NCBI GenBank assembly: GCA_036874045.1
Contig: CM072345.1
Span: 15,220,001-15,284,000 of the forward strand
Direction: 5' to 3'
Source: Cymodocea nodosa
Lineage: Eukaryota; Streptophyta; Magnoliopsida; Alismatales; Cymodoceaceae
Length of the DNA: 64,000 bases
A model generated the notes under the pieces. The model saw only the letters and a list, made by a program, of their open reading frames with translations. It had not been told where the DNA came from and ran no database searches. A program made the position numbers and the translations under genes. Numbering within the stretch: the first letter of the stretch is position 1; each line of letters begins with the position of its first letter. Positions 22,601 through 37,600 of the stretch are shown piece after piece.

Positions 22601-25600
22601 AAGGGTGATGAAGTGATCATGAGGTCAGTTGTATGGGTGCAAAAGGAACAGATACAGATCAGATGTATCATTTACCATATTTGTATTTGTTTTTAATTTT
22701 TGAATACAAATACGCATGTGTGTTGGATATGAAAAATTAAAACCATATTCAAAAAGATTTGGATACAGGATTGTTCATATACTTGTTGAATATTGAATAT
22801 GAATAACCTAAATAAATTATGGAAATATAAGTATTCATCAAATAAATTACAAATCAATAATATTTTAAAATGAACTACTATCAAGGGTTATGCTATGTTG
22901 TACTATTTCAATTTGTAAATATTTATATGATAAATAAATGTCAAGATATAACTATGTTATTTTTGTTTGAATAAAATCAAGTACAGATCAGATTTAACTA
23001 GGTATTTGTTAATATGTAAAAATTATTTTAGTAATTATTATTACTAAGGATCATATTATTTTTTTGAATGTTAAAAACATTTTTCTAATAATATATTATC
23101 TTTTTATTGTATTCAAAGACTTTGAAAATGCATTTTAATTTCATAAATGCTTAAAAAATTATTATAATTATTCATGGATGTGTATTTTTGATTACTTTAT
23201 CTTGTCTTAAAATTTCACAATGAAATTCATATTTTTTTAGACCTTTTTTGGGAACATCCATGATTTTAGCAAGCTTCCACTGAAATTTCCGTCTAGGTCT
23301 AACATGTTTTCTTTTTCTATTAGACCGAAGTTCAAAATGAAATTGAAGTTGTATTCCTTGAGCTTTGTAGAATAATTAAGGCATTATTCTTCGTTAAGAT
23401 ATCTCCTAGTCTCAACTTTGAATTTGATTCATGTTTCAAAAAATCTCAAACTTGTGTTGGATTTCCGTCCTCTTTGTTGTGAGAATTACCTAATGCCAAA
23501 GACATGTCACTCCCATGCAAGTCCAGTGTCAGGGGTTTTCAGTATTAAAAAATATTGTATCTACCGTGAATTCATCTGTCTTATAAATTTTCAAGTATCC
23601 TTTTCTTAGCAATGTTTTAACATAACTTGGGTGGATATGCAGGAAGAACTATATAAAAGGTAATGCATTTGTGATTTAAAAATTCACTGGACAATGTTTA
23701 AAAGACGGTGGTAAGTTCAATAAAATACTGTGATTTCTATATCAAATTTATGTAGTAAATCTAAGTCTAGACGTCTACTGATGGTGGCTTCACTTTATCC
23801 TAGATTTCTAAATAAAAATGTCTTTTTTTTACTCTATTTTGTTGTTTTTACTACCAAAGATAAGGAACTAAATCACTTAGCCATGATAGCATTTGCTGAT
23901 GAGCAATAGCATCTCTTGTTTGGCATAATATAGCAAGATTTTTACATCTCTCGGAAGATGTTTAAAAATGACAATAATTTCCCTTACAGAATGTGATTAG
24001 ATCAAGCATGCTAATGTAGTTAATCTAACTCTAGATGTCCACTGTTGCTGGATTTAATTTATCCTATAGTTCTGAAACAAATACATATTTTGTTGCAGAT
24101 TTAGCCTATAAGTGTGTATCTTGGACTGCATGCTTTTTTTTTGTTTGAATGATGACTACATACTTTGTCATGTTTTTGTTTGTAGCATAACCGATGGTCA
24201 GCTAAAGATTGAAGAGGGCGTGCTTTCCAAAGCAATGTTAGAGAACAACAGATGTTACTTACTTGATTGTGGCACAGAAGTCTTTGTCTGGTTTGGGAGG
24301 GTTACCCAAGTGGAGGATAGAAAAATGGCCAGCCAAGCTGCTGAGGTGGTGCCTTATCATTCTTACAAACCTTGCAATATTCATTGCTTTCCATGAAATA
24401 ATTGAAATCCGGAGTTAATACTTTCCTTGCTTCTAGGTATTCATAAGCAATCAAAACAGACCAAAATCAACACGCATAACCCGAGTTATTGAAGGTTATG
24501 AGACACAATCATTCAAGTCCAACTTTGACTCTTGGTCTGTGGGCACTGGGATTCCTAGTGGTGATGAAGGAAGAGGAAAAGTGGCAGGTCAGAGATTGCC
24601 ATAATTTAAGAAGAAAAGTTTTCCTGAACCTGGATCACTAGACTAGTGGTGATAATAAATAATTTATAGTGCTGCTAATAAAATAGTGTGGTAGGATTTA
24701 ATTTTCTTTGACTTTTGAGCAGTATTTCCAGGGTACACTCTCACAATCCACTACAAATTTTGATTTAAGTTTCAAATCTAATAAAAAAGTGGGACCCTCT
24801 TTCATTTGCTAGAGTTTCTTAATTACTAATTTGATAATGTGTTTCCAATACTAAAATTTTGATTAAATAGTTCTTTAGTATGGTTGAATATTTGTTTCAT
24901 GAATATTCATTAGTTGTTTCCTCTAATTTAACAAAAGGTTTAGTAATAGAAATAAATGGAAGGAAAGGTTTCACGTGGTTGTGGGATAAGACATTGATTG
25001 TTCTTATATATTTCCTCTAATTTACTTTGGAGAGGGAGGTGAGATGTTGAAGTTCTTGATGTGTAATGCTTGCTTACAATACATTCTTTACTTTTATTCA
25101 AGGAGGGAACTGAAGTCAAGTTTTTGCATGATAGCTTTGCTCAAGCAGCAAGGAATTGGTGTCAAAAGTACAACAAAAAGTCATCCTGTGAATGAGAAGG
25201 TTCCTCCTTTACTTGAAAGTGGTGGAAATATCGAGGTATGCTGTACATATATTATATGTGAATTCTACAAAATACTTCAGGAAAAGAAAAACCAGTAAAA
25301 GCTGATTTTCTTTACAGATGTGGCTCATTGATGGAAATACCAAGACTCCAGTATCAACAGATGAGATTGGTAAATTCTACAGTGGAGACTGCTATGTTGT
25401 TCTTTACACATACCATTCTTGTGATAAAAAAGAAGACTACTTCTTATCCTTTTGGATGGGAAAGGACAGCACTCAGGTGAATTTTATCATTTTTCAGATG
25501 TGAGATTTCTATGTATAAACCTTATCTAAAACTTGTACAATTTAAATGTCTTCATTTTGTATGCATTATTGATGAAACAGGTTTTTCTATAGGAAAACAA

Positions 25601-28600
25601 TGTCCTAGTAACTATGATTTTGATATTTTAATAAAAGTTTGACTTCTGATCATTCATTTCATGAAATTAGTGGAAAGTTCCTATATAAATTTAGGTTCCA
25701 TGTAGATGTGAATAATATTCAAGCAATTCTGAATAGAAGTGCTTCCATGCAGAATCTGGGCTGGAAAGCAACCATTTTCAGCCTTTTCTTCTGCAAGGAG
25801 TTCTTGCTATGGCATTCATTTGGTTGAGAAGAGAAGGTGCAAATCCAGTGCATAAGGCTGTCAAAAATGTAGGGTCTTGAGAGATTCTTCCATTGCATGT
25901 AGCCTTATCCTTGTAATAGAGAATTTGTTGACTAGGATTTGAATTTGTGACCTCCATTTCACAATAGAGCAACTTTACCATTATGTTAAGACTTTTCCTC
26001 TATCATTGGGTTGAGTTTGCAGAAAAAATTTGTCATGAAGTTGACTTCCAAGTTCTAAGATCTCTTCAAAATGTTATATTAGATTCTTACATAGGATTAA
26101 AATAGGATGGATGGAGTGAAAAAATGTTTCTGAAGTGTAATGTGATGGGAGGATATCCTTAAAATTAAAAAAAATTCTATAAAATTACTATTTGTCTAGT
26201 TATACTTTATGGTTCAAAATGTTGAGTTGTAAAACATGATTATATATAAAAAGTTAGTATTAATGAAAGGCATATGTTTAAATGTATGAGTGATAATACT
26301 ATAAGGGATAAACTAAAAAATAATTTTATTAGTAATAGAGTAAGATTTACATCTATTGAAGATTAGATAAGAGAAAATTAACTTGGGTTGTTTGATCATG
26401 TCTTTTAGAGACCAAAAATAAAATAATCTCAATTAAGAGAAGAGATTTAATTAGAGTAGAATAAATTCAAGTAAAAGAATGTTTAAAACTACTTAGTTAA
26501 AAATTATGAGAAAATATTTAAATTTATGTAATTTAACTGAAGATTTGACCATAAATAAAAAATACATAGAATAAAAAGATTTATACATGGTTTATTGTTC
26601 AACTCCACATGATGGAATTATGACTTGATTTATTGTTGTTATGGTTGAAGTTGAGGTAATCTTGGAATGTTGTCTGTGGTTAATTACTAACTTTGATACA
26701 ATTTCTTTTTTAGAATCTTCATTAAGTGTGTTATTAATTAGTTATATGTCTATATGGGTTATATGTGTTAATCCCTATAAATATGCAATTGATCTTAATA
26801 ATTAAAAAGGCCTTTCTTCTCTCAACATAACATGGTACTAGTTAACCTTGGTAACCCTAGCTTTCACATCTAATAAAAGAGAGAGAGAAAAACCAACAAC
26901 TATTGTTGTCACCTACAGTCATATTGTCACCCCCTCCTAGGTCACCCCTACCTATGTTGTCTTTATTAGGATACCCACGATAGAAGATAAAAACAATGAG
27001 AAGTATACAAGGAAATTTTGTAGTGGTTCACCCATAGTTTACATTTACTCTTTAAGTCTCCTATTTGAGCTTATACTAATATTGTTTTGTTACAAACTTA
27101 TGAGTTAGCACCTTGTCATTACAATTTCTTGGTAAATTTGCCAAGCCTTACTTCCATTCACTATAAAGTCACCTCCATACAATCTATGGAGCCTCATAAC
27201 TTGAGGAGTCCTTATCATTGCCTGATGAGCTAGTTTGCTAAATTGCATTTACACTTGAAGTTTTATATCTCATTTGAATAGTTCTTTCCATTAATATATG
27301 TAAATGATCCTCAGTGTAGTTCTATGTGTGTGCACTTAGAAAGTGGAGAGGAATGAGATCAAAACAATATCGCATTCCTCTCCACTCTTTAATGTATGTA
27401 AATTGGTATACTATTTTTGATCTAGATTTAGACTACCTAGACTGATCAAAACAATGCCATTTTGTAAAATCAGCAAGTCATTTTTGTGGTAGAAATTTTT
27501 TTTAGAATTTATACCATAACCCTATGAAAAATATTTATAAGTATATAAATAACAACAACCTAAGCCATAATCTTACCACGTAGAGTCAATTACATTGGTC
27601 TCCTAACTGATGCATTCATTGGTCTCCTAAAGATATAATCAAATTATCTAAGTTGATTTTCTCTCATCTTATTTTTAATAGATGTATCTCTTACTTTGTT
27701 CTTAATAAAATTATCTTTAACTTATCTATTTAACCACTCATCCATTTAAATCTACACATCTTAGCAATACAATACTAACTTTTTGCATATAATTATATTT
27801 TACAATCCAACATTCTGAGTCATGAAGTATAACAGGGAGAATGATAGTTTTATATAATTTTTCTTTTAATTTTAAGGCTATCCACCTTTCATATAATACT
27901 CTAAAAGTATTTCTCCACTTTATCCATCCTATTTTAATTCTATGAATAATATTCTCTATAATTTTATCATTGTTATTTATTATAGATCTTAAGCATTTAA
28001 AAGTCTTACTTTTATATTTCATGACCATCTAAGTATATATCTTCATCATTATTTCTATTTCGTTAAACTTACATTCCATATATTCAATAATTTAACCTAA
28101 TCAATCCAATCCTTTGAGCTCTAAAGTGTCTCTTCATAATTCTAATTTAAAACTAATTCATAACTTACTGCCACTAATTAAAACTATGTCATTAACATAT
28201 AACATACATTAAGGTATTTTTCCTTAACTTTCCTTGGTTATTTCATCTATAACCAAGATAAACAATTATGAACTTAAGGACCTTTCATGCAAACTTATGT
28301 TTATAGAAAATTTTCTAATTTCTTCTTTTATAGTTTTAATACTATTAATTACTTTTTCATACATGTCATTTATAATATCAATATATCATACTTATTTTCT
28401 TTCAAAAACCCATCACAATAGGTTTATAGGTATTCTATCATAAGTTTTTTCTAAATTAATGAAAACCATACGGAAGAAATGGCCAACCCCATATAATGAA
28501 ATTATAGCTCAGATTATTATTATTGTTATTGTCTAATTACATCCAAACAAGACTATTAAATAGTTGACAGTTAACAGTGGACAATACTACTTATCAATAA

Positions 28601-31600
28601 GCTGGATTTTCAAAAAAAATCTCAAGTTCAATAAGTGGTTCTAAATGCTACATAAAGTTTAACACTGAATATAAAGAGTATAAATTTATTAATGTTAAGA
28701 ACAATGACAAAAGTATAAAATTAGATAGTCTTATGACTCCTCAAAGCACAAATCTTAGATATTTAAGATTTATAATAAACAATAATGGAGAAATTGTATT
28801 GGATATTATTCACAGAACTAAAGTAGGATAAACAACATGAATTAATGCAACAGAAGTTTTATGTGATAAAAGAATATTCTTCAATTTAAAAGAAAAATTT
28901 TACAATTACCAAGTATTGAGTTGTTAAGCATAAAATGTATACAAAAAGTTAGTGTAATAGAAATGGGAATGTTAAATTTGATGAGTAACAATAGTATGAA
29001 AGATAAGCTAAGAAATGACTTTATCTAAAATAGGCTAGGAGTTGCACTTATTGAGGACAAAATAAAAAAATCATCTTTGATAATTTGCTGATAAGAAAGC
29101 CTATAAATGCACATGTAAGGAAAGGATAGTTAATTAATTTAGGTGAAACTAAAAGATTTAGAGCAAACCAAAAAATTATTTGGTTAGAAATAGTGAAAAG
29201 ATTTTAGATTAAATAATATAAAGAAAGATTTAGTGAAGATAGAAATGAATGCAAAGAAAGAATCCACGCAACCCACCATACATAGTGTGATAAAGGCATT
29301 AGTTGTTATTGTCATTATTTTTTAAGTGTTAAGACATTTAACTATTGTGGACTTTATCTAATGGTTGTTCATCATTTGGCAACAAAAGCATACCTCCCCA
29401 TCCCCAACCATCATCTAGATATATGATGATAAGGTAAACCTCACTGTCATTTGCTTCATGATATAATAATTGGTGAGGGAAGTGATAAACGTTTGAAATA
29501 TAGTTTTCCTGTAATTTATATGGAAAGGGAGGGGAATATGCATAACTAAAAATTGTTTTTATAGATAGTATATGCACATGATATGAGTTTGCATCTAGTT
29601 AAATAGATAATTTTTTAGATTATTCATAGAAACAAAGCTTACATGATATTGTTACATTATCCAGGATGATAGAAGAATGGCTGCTTGTTTAGCTAATACA
29701 ATGTGTAATTCCTTGAAAGGAAGACCTGTACAGGTGCCAACTGAAACCTTTCAATAAATGATTACTGTGATTATTGATGTGCGACTATGATAAGAGGTTA
29801 CTGCTTAAAAAGACTATGATAATAAGCTTACTGCAGGGTCGCATTTTCCAAGGAAAGGAACCACCACAGTTTGTTGCAATCTTTCAACACATGGTTGTAT
29901 TGAAGGTAATTCTAAAACCTCTTTATATTTTGGTTTCTTATAAGTTAACAATTTTAACCTCCTTAAACTGATAATAGGGTGGTATCAGCTCTGGTTTCAA
30001 GAAATATATAGCAGGAAGGAGCATGGAGAATGAAACTTATACTCCTGATGGTGTCGCTTTGATTCATATTTCAAGCTCATTTGTGCATGATTATAAAGCA
30101 GTTCAAGTTGACACGGTACAACTGTTCTTTTTTGTCAGCATCATGACATGCTGAAAATTTCTTCAATGTTACTTCATATATCATCTCTGAGAATATAATA
30201 CATTTTATTCCGAAAGATATTCAGAAATAATTTCTAATTGTTTTATGATTTATTTTTTCTGCTATAATTTAGAAACTACTACTAGATTTCTCGGATTGAA
30301 TGACTAGTCACTAACTTATCTACTTTGCTCCGTCCATGTCTCTAAACCATGACACTAAGATGTGCCTACCTTCATTCAAAATGAAAGGATTATCAATTTA
30401 TCTAATTTATCTACTGCTAGTTGCTAATTTACATAACTTTATCCATTAATTTATCTACTACTTGTCACTAATTTCTACTTCAGATGGTTTCAATTTTCAT
30501 TTGGTTCCTTCAACCAATCATTCATGTTACCAAGCTGGAAAGAGTCTTTATACCTTCTTGGGGAGGAGAAAAATAATGGAAGTTTTTTCAGCAACAGCAA
30601 AATGAAATGCATTAAAATCAAGAGAAATAGGTAACCTAAACAAGCTGTAGGAAGGTCGAAAAATGGAAATAAAGTGCCGGAAGGATAAATTTCCAGGAAG
30701 GAAATTCAGATAAAAAAAGGCACGGATATCTAAAAAAATGACACCCTCAGCCAAGGGAAGGAGAACAAGAAGCAAGTAAAAAATCAAAGTGAGACAATAG
30801 CATGCAGCCCAGTAAGCACAACCATATCATTAATAGTGAGGAAAATCAAAGTGAGAAACATATGAATTGTCATTGACCGCATTTAGAAGGTAGTCCAATC
30901 ATAAATCAATGACTTCATCAGTCACCTTCTTACTTGACAAATTAGTGACTAATCATTCAATTTGAGAAATCTAGTAGTAGTTTCTAAATTGTAGTAGTAG
31001 TTTCTGCATAAACTACTACATTTAGGAGATGGATAAAGCACAACCACATTTACGGTGTCCAATTAAGTTGAACACATTTATATCTAGTTACCTGTATGAC
31101 CACCATTAGCATACTAATTATTCAATTATATATAATATAAAGGAAGCTTCCGTATCACATCTTTATGTTTTATACAATTTAGTCTTTTCACATCTTTATT
31201 TATCTATAATTCTTTCGTAATTTATGTTTATTTGTAATTTCTTTGAATCATATGCCACAAACAAAGAAAATGAAACCAGGAGAGATATTTTTTTGTAATT
31301 TTCACATATGTCTGGATAATTTTGTGTAGTTTAAATATTTAATTGGTTTTTGAATCTAGTGGAATTTTGAAATAAAATTTATCCTCTACTTTTATACCAT
31401 TAAGAAATCATAGATCTTATTTTTATATCATTTTAATCTCATAAAAAATATCTTGTACTTCGCATAGAAATAAATTTCTTTTCCTAAAAGTAATTTCCTT
31501 TCAAAAAGAGTACTTTTCTTTTATTTATCGAAATTTAGTTTGTAGTTGACTGAAAGTAGGGCTATAAACAAATTTTTGTTGATTATTATATTAGAGAAAT

Positions 31601-34600
31601 ATCTGGATTAATGAGTAATTTTTTTATGTATTTTCATTTAGATTTTTCATCTAACATGTATCATAAGCAACTAGCTAGTTGGGTATCTAGCTGCATATAG
31701 GCAATGTCCTAGATTGCTCCACCTAATGGATTGTGGAATAAAACTTTGTCGGATATGGGATTCTATCTTGCATCCTTTGGATAGTGGAAGTAGCCTCTAG
31801 CCACCATATAAATGCTTTGAAAAAGATATGCATCATAACCAAGCCGTTGTAGACAAGTGAATATTATTTAGGTTAATAATTATTTTAAAACAAAAATTAA
31901 GATGAAATGTTATTTTTTAATCAAAAATATTATATCTATTAGTTCAAATTTATTATACGAAATATCACCCCATGCAATACAGGAGACTATTGCTAGTACC
32001 TTGTCCATGTCCATCTTATGTTACTTGTTTTTCACAAAGTGACTTATATAAGTGATTTTTTCTAAAGAAGGCATGCATGCTGTTGAGATAATTCCTTTTG
32101 TCCAAGTATCATTTGCATAATGCGAGTCTATTTCAATGTTTTTGGTCCTCTCATAAAATGTAAGATTGCTGGCTACAAATATAGTTGCATATTTATATTG
32201 GTGTAGGAGTCAGACATTGAGAAATTGAGTTCTTTCAACAATAACTTGAGCCAAACTATTTCACACATCTTCCTTCAAGCAGTACTTTGCTTCAACACAG
32301 TCTCTTGACATTACATTCTGTGTTTTACTCATCTATATCACTAAATTTTCCCCAAAATCGGTACAACAGCTACATGCTGATATTTCATCACAATTGTTGC
32401 TTGTGTAGTTAGAGTCTGCATATTTTTCAAGAAGAAGGGCAATGATGAGGCAATAATCCTTTAAAAAACCTGAAGAAAGAAATCAGATGACCACCCCTTT
32501 GAAGCAAGTCAACAACTTTCAAAATATAAATATATGCTACCAAATTAAGCATCCAATCATTCTTGTAAATTAAAAGTCAAAAAATATGGGTCAATCACTT
32601 TAATCTCACAATGTGATTTGCGATGCATTCCATTAGTTGGATGCATGGATATACGATGCCCAATATAACCACTATTAATACATGGTCTTACTTCTGAGAA
32701 CAAAATAAGAGACAACTAAACAGGTGTTGTAGATGAGAAGTCATCTACAAGCTTAGTTGATTAGCATATGCATTGTTTCAGATATTGCTTTTTGAAACTT
32801 TATTATATTGCAAAATTTTCAGGTTGCATTTAAATCAAAATGTCAAAGTAGGAGAAGTCTCATAAGTTTTCCTTAACATTTTGGGTCACATTTCCTTTTG
32901 GAATTTTATAATATTTGAAATAAATGTTTCCTTTATAGATTTCAGTAGTCGGTACAATTGACTTTTGAACTCCTTTCAGGTAGCAACATCTCTAATCTCT
33001 GATGACTGTTTCTTATTGCAATCCGGATCTTCTCTTTTTCTCTGGCAAGGGAATTCCTGCACCCTTGAACAGCAACAATGGGCTATAAAAGTTGCAGAGT
33101 TTCTCAAGGTGTGTGACTATTTTTGCATTGGCCATTTATATTATAATTGCATGACTCCACTTTTGTGAGAAAAATTTAATGATGATACTTTCCAAATATT
33201 TAACACTAATTTTTTTTACAATTTACTTCAAATATACTCATCTTTAGAAAACAATTAACTTCAACTAATTTTTTTAAACAAGCCTTGGTGGAATTTGTTA
33301 ACATCTTGATTCTGTATATCCATCTCTCTACGAGCTGCAAAATTTTCTGTTGTAGCCTGGAGTTACTGCCAAATTTATCAAGGAGGGAAAAGAACCATCA
33401 ACCTTCTGGTCTGCCCTGGGGGGGAAGCAAAGCTATACTAACAAAAAGGCAATGCAGGATACTTTTAGAGATCCACACTTATTTACCATTTCACTGAACA
33501 ACGGTCAGGGCATTGCTTTTGGTGATTATATGTTGTTTATTATTTTATTGTTATTTTTTGTCTGAATATTCTTTTCTGTTTGTTGTTTGATCCTCAGGAA
33601 AATTAGAGGTTTGTTCTGTCCTGAACATTTGTCTTTCTACAATACTTTATATTTGTTACTCCATTTCTGTTTTTTTCTCCATGGTCACCCTTCTGTCAGG
33701 TGTCTGAAGTGTATAATTTCTCTCAAGAGGACCTGTTAACTGAAGATATACTAGTACTTGATACTCATGCTGAGGTATTTGTTTGGGTTGGTCAATCAGT
33801 GGATACCAATGAAAGGCAGAATGCATTTGACATTGGACAGGTAGAAATACTAATCTTTCATCTATTCTATTATTATAATTTTTTGCATCTAATTATTGTA
33901 TTTTTGGCAGAAATATATAGATCTTGCTGTGTCTATGGAAGGGCTATCTCCAAGCGTTCCACTTTTCAAAATCGCTGAAGGAAATGAACCATGTTTTTTT
34001 ACCACGTATTTTTCATGGGATAACAGAAAGGCAACTGTATGTCATTGTTTCTTCCAGCATCTCATTGCATGGGTTTCTATATATATTTTCTTATTTTATG
34101 CTATATTCATTTGATAACAAGAAATCTTTTTAAAAATAAATCAAACATATATGTAACATCCACATTGAATAAAGTTTACCTTTATCAGAAATTTAAAGAA
34201 TTCTTTATTCAAATAATCAATGTTTCTCCTTGAATAAAATAAAGGTAATGCAAAGAGGACTCAGAAACCAGAGAAACTAAAATAAGACTGAGATTTATGG
34301 AGCCAACAGGTGCACTGCTTGAATCAAAGCCCTATTCACATGAGCAAAGGAAAAACTGTCTTTTCTTGCATCATGCATGCATTCATGAAAGAGCTACAAC
34401 TCATATTTTTTGCATACTCATAATTCCCATTTATCAAGTTCTTAATGGTTGAGGAAAAAAATAATAGATTCATTTCAGTTGTATAAATGGACTGCACTTA
34501 TTTTGCAATTAATATCTGAAGTATATGCAGTTGATAGGAAATTATATAAAGGATGTTTCTTCAGCATTGATTCTTGTTGCTGTTATACCAGTAAATTCAA

Positions 34601-37600
34601 TCTTAGTCATTTATAGAAATACATTTATATTTGGATTTGTAATTATAAGTTTGCAATTGTATTTGTAATGACGGTGGTTTCATTCTTATAAGAGAGCTTT
34701 TGGGTAACTTAGAAATTTCTAATATTTAATTGATTTTTAATATTGAAATCTTTTGGAAACAAAACATGTCATCTACATTTTAGCTTTTTTAGGTCATTAA
34801 GAAGCCATATATCTTATTATAGTATACATCTCATACAAAAATACCATGTATCTTACATGGAAATAAAATGTGTCCTACTAAAACTAATTTCCTTTTTTTT
34901 CATGAAATTTAAGTTGTCATTGGTTGAGATTAAATTCTAATTGGAATTTTATCAATTGTTGTAATAGAGAAAAAAACTAGGGTAATCAGTATCTTATTTT
35001 GTAATTTTTAATCTAATTTTAGAATCTAATGTGTATGATAAACAAGTAGTTATAAGCAAGTGCATGCTATAGGAGCATTGCTTGAACAAATAATCATAAT
35101 AAAAATAAATAAATAATGAGACATATCATTATCCTTGATAATTGATAATACCATATCTATTAGGTATGTCAAATTTTCAAATTAAATTTGATGACATAGA
35201 TATAGGTACAAGAACCATCTAAAATGACAAAAAATTGTTACATGGTAATGAATATGACTAGTTATATAGAGACTATAGTTATTTTGTGATCAATATTTCC
35301 TTAGATACAAATACAACATTCCCTTTGAGAGAGATATAAACATACTTATGCTATTGATTTACACTATCTGAAAACCAAAAAACAAAAAACTATGATGCAA
35401 AAAAAATAAAAAAGTCACCCAAATACATACAGACACATATGTCGTAGCCCTATCTGTACCATACTGTATTGGTACAGAAATGGGTGGTTGGTACACATAG
35501 TTGGGTACCATAGATATAAATTAAGAAAATATGTAATGATGGTTCAAGTCATAACTAATATGAGAAAGTATGGTGTCAAAGTATTGTATACATATGGTAT
35601 CAATATATACGGATAAGATAGGCAACTTTAGGTATTGGAGTATCATAAGTGCAATGCACAAGATTATCATTAGTTTATGATAAGAGAAAGGATGCAGGAA
35701 AATATTCTCCAAATTCTTTGCTCCATGTCATTCATTCATATCATTCAACACCATTGATTGTCATTACTTCTTAGAAAATGAAAGATAGGAGAAACTGCTA
35801 CCATACTATTTTTTAACCCTTGTAAATGACATTGACTATGTAATAGGCGAGTTGGGCCAGCCCAGCCCATATTCAGAAGTGATGTTAGGATACTAATAAT
35901 ATTTAAGGGACACTTAGGGATAGTTGTTTTTGTGTGTGTGACGAGACTTAGGGAGGGCTGCCTCTCGAAAGTAGTCTTGTGAACCTTAGTTTATCCTAAT
36001 CTCAGTTCTTGCTTGATCGGCAACCATAGATCTTCGATTCTCCCGGCATTACCAACATCGGACAGCAGATCCTCCAGCGCGAACGTTGCAGACTAACATT
36101 TGAAAATCAATGATGTACTAATATTATAGTGATTGGGGTCTATGCATTCTGTGTAGTTGGGTCACTTTTGCCCGGAAATGGCATCTGATAGATAATGGCC
36201 ATTGTTAATCATGACAAAAAAAGTATTATGAGTGGCAAGTATAAGTTTATCTAATCATGGATGGGAAACTCACCAATCCCTAGCTAAATTAGTAAATTTT
36301 GTTTGAATTACTGCATGGTATCTTTTTGATGAATATTTCATAACACTTCTAAGATGGTCATGGGATGATGAAAACTATGTGGGAAAGCTTCCCAAAAAGC
36401 TGAATTCTTTTTTCCATGTATAACATTAATAAGATTGAACATTTTTTTGGTGATCTTAGAATGAGTTAAACTTCTTTTGATACCGTTAAGGTCATAGTTT
36501 CACCAACTCTAACCAATCGTTGAACTCCATGACTTAACTTGGGATTTTGTGACGATTTTTAAAGTCTTTTGCTTTCATGCATTCCCATGTTCATTGCTTT
36601 TTTGAGTAGTTTCGATCTAACATCTGTAGAATATTTTAATCTTTAAATCATTTATTTTTAATATGCCATGATCCCTATTTATATTGTTGATTTCTTTGGA
36701 ATTGTGCCATCTCTCCATTCATATTGCTGATTTTCCTTACATGACAACAGGTATTCAGTGATTCGTATGCAAAGAATCTTTCTTTGCTATTTGGAGCAGC
36801 AATGCATGATTTGGAGGTAAATTCATTGTTTATATTAATTGAATAGTTAGGACAACATCTTCCTTGTATTGATTTTTTCCTTAATATTAATTAACTAAAG
36901 CTACAGAGCAAATATGTTGGAAGACATGGATAATAAAGTTGTCACTGGTTCATAATTAACTAAAACTCAAAATGTAAAAACATGAAACATGTACAAGTAG
37001 ACCACACCCTCTGTTACTTTTCTTCTAGATCGTGGATCATGGACTCGAGACTTATGCAATATCTGCTTACTCTGAAAAAAGAATGTTGCAACACTTTCAC
37101 AAATATAGAATAGTGAACAGTCTACAGGTGACTCAATGTTAAGGTATTTTGTTGAAAGGCCCCTACGTGAAAGATATTGAGATCCCATGTTCAAACTTAA
37201 GGTACGCATACATATGTGGACTAAAAGAAATCAAGCAGTAGTGTTATATGGAAACTGCTAGCTTGGAATGGATTTGGCAACAACAATCTTCTCAAGGTAC
37301 AAAGTGTGATAATGATTAACAAAACTTCAACTCATCAAACAAGCATAAAGTTGTAAAACATCTAAAGTGAACAATTTCCTTATTACATAAAGAGAAGATT
37401 TGCTCGTAGATTTGAACACTTAAGAGATATTCTTTGCATAACTGGAGGACTCCTTTAGCATGCCACAAATATGTTTATAGGTGTCAAAAGGCATAACAGC
37501 CGAAGCAATGGACTTCCAATTTGTTTTTAAAAATGGTAGTATTTTTTGCATTCTCTAAATTGTGAATCTTAAATGGAACTATGAGTAATACCATCTTTAA

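Larger units (their letters stand above)
25477..29664 (+). other. Villin intron 10, repeat-filled
   Basis: The longest villin intron (4.2 kb) separates the KDSTQ and DDRRMAA codons. Most of it is accounted for by an Au-like SINE and four RTE LINE fragments in both orientations. The splice sites (CAG|GTGAAT ... ATCCAG|GAT) look intact. Confidence 0.8.
30116..32979 (+). other. Villin intron 13
   Basis: A 2.9-kb intron between VQVDT and VATSLIS codons. It holds the foldback element at 30266-30990 and the copia RNase H relic at 32030-32430. The segment 31000-32000 is AT-rich with nothing recognised. Confidence 0.75.
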
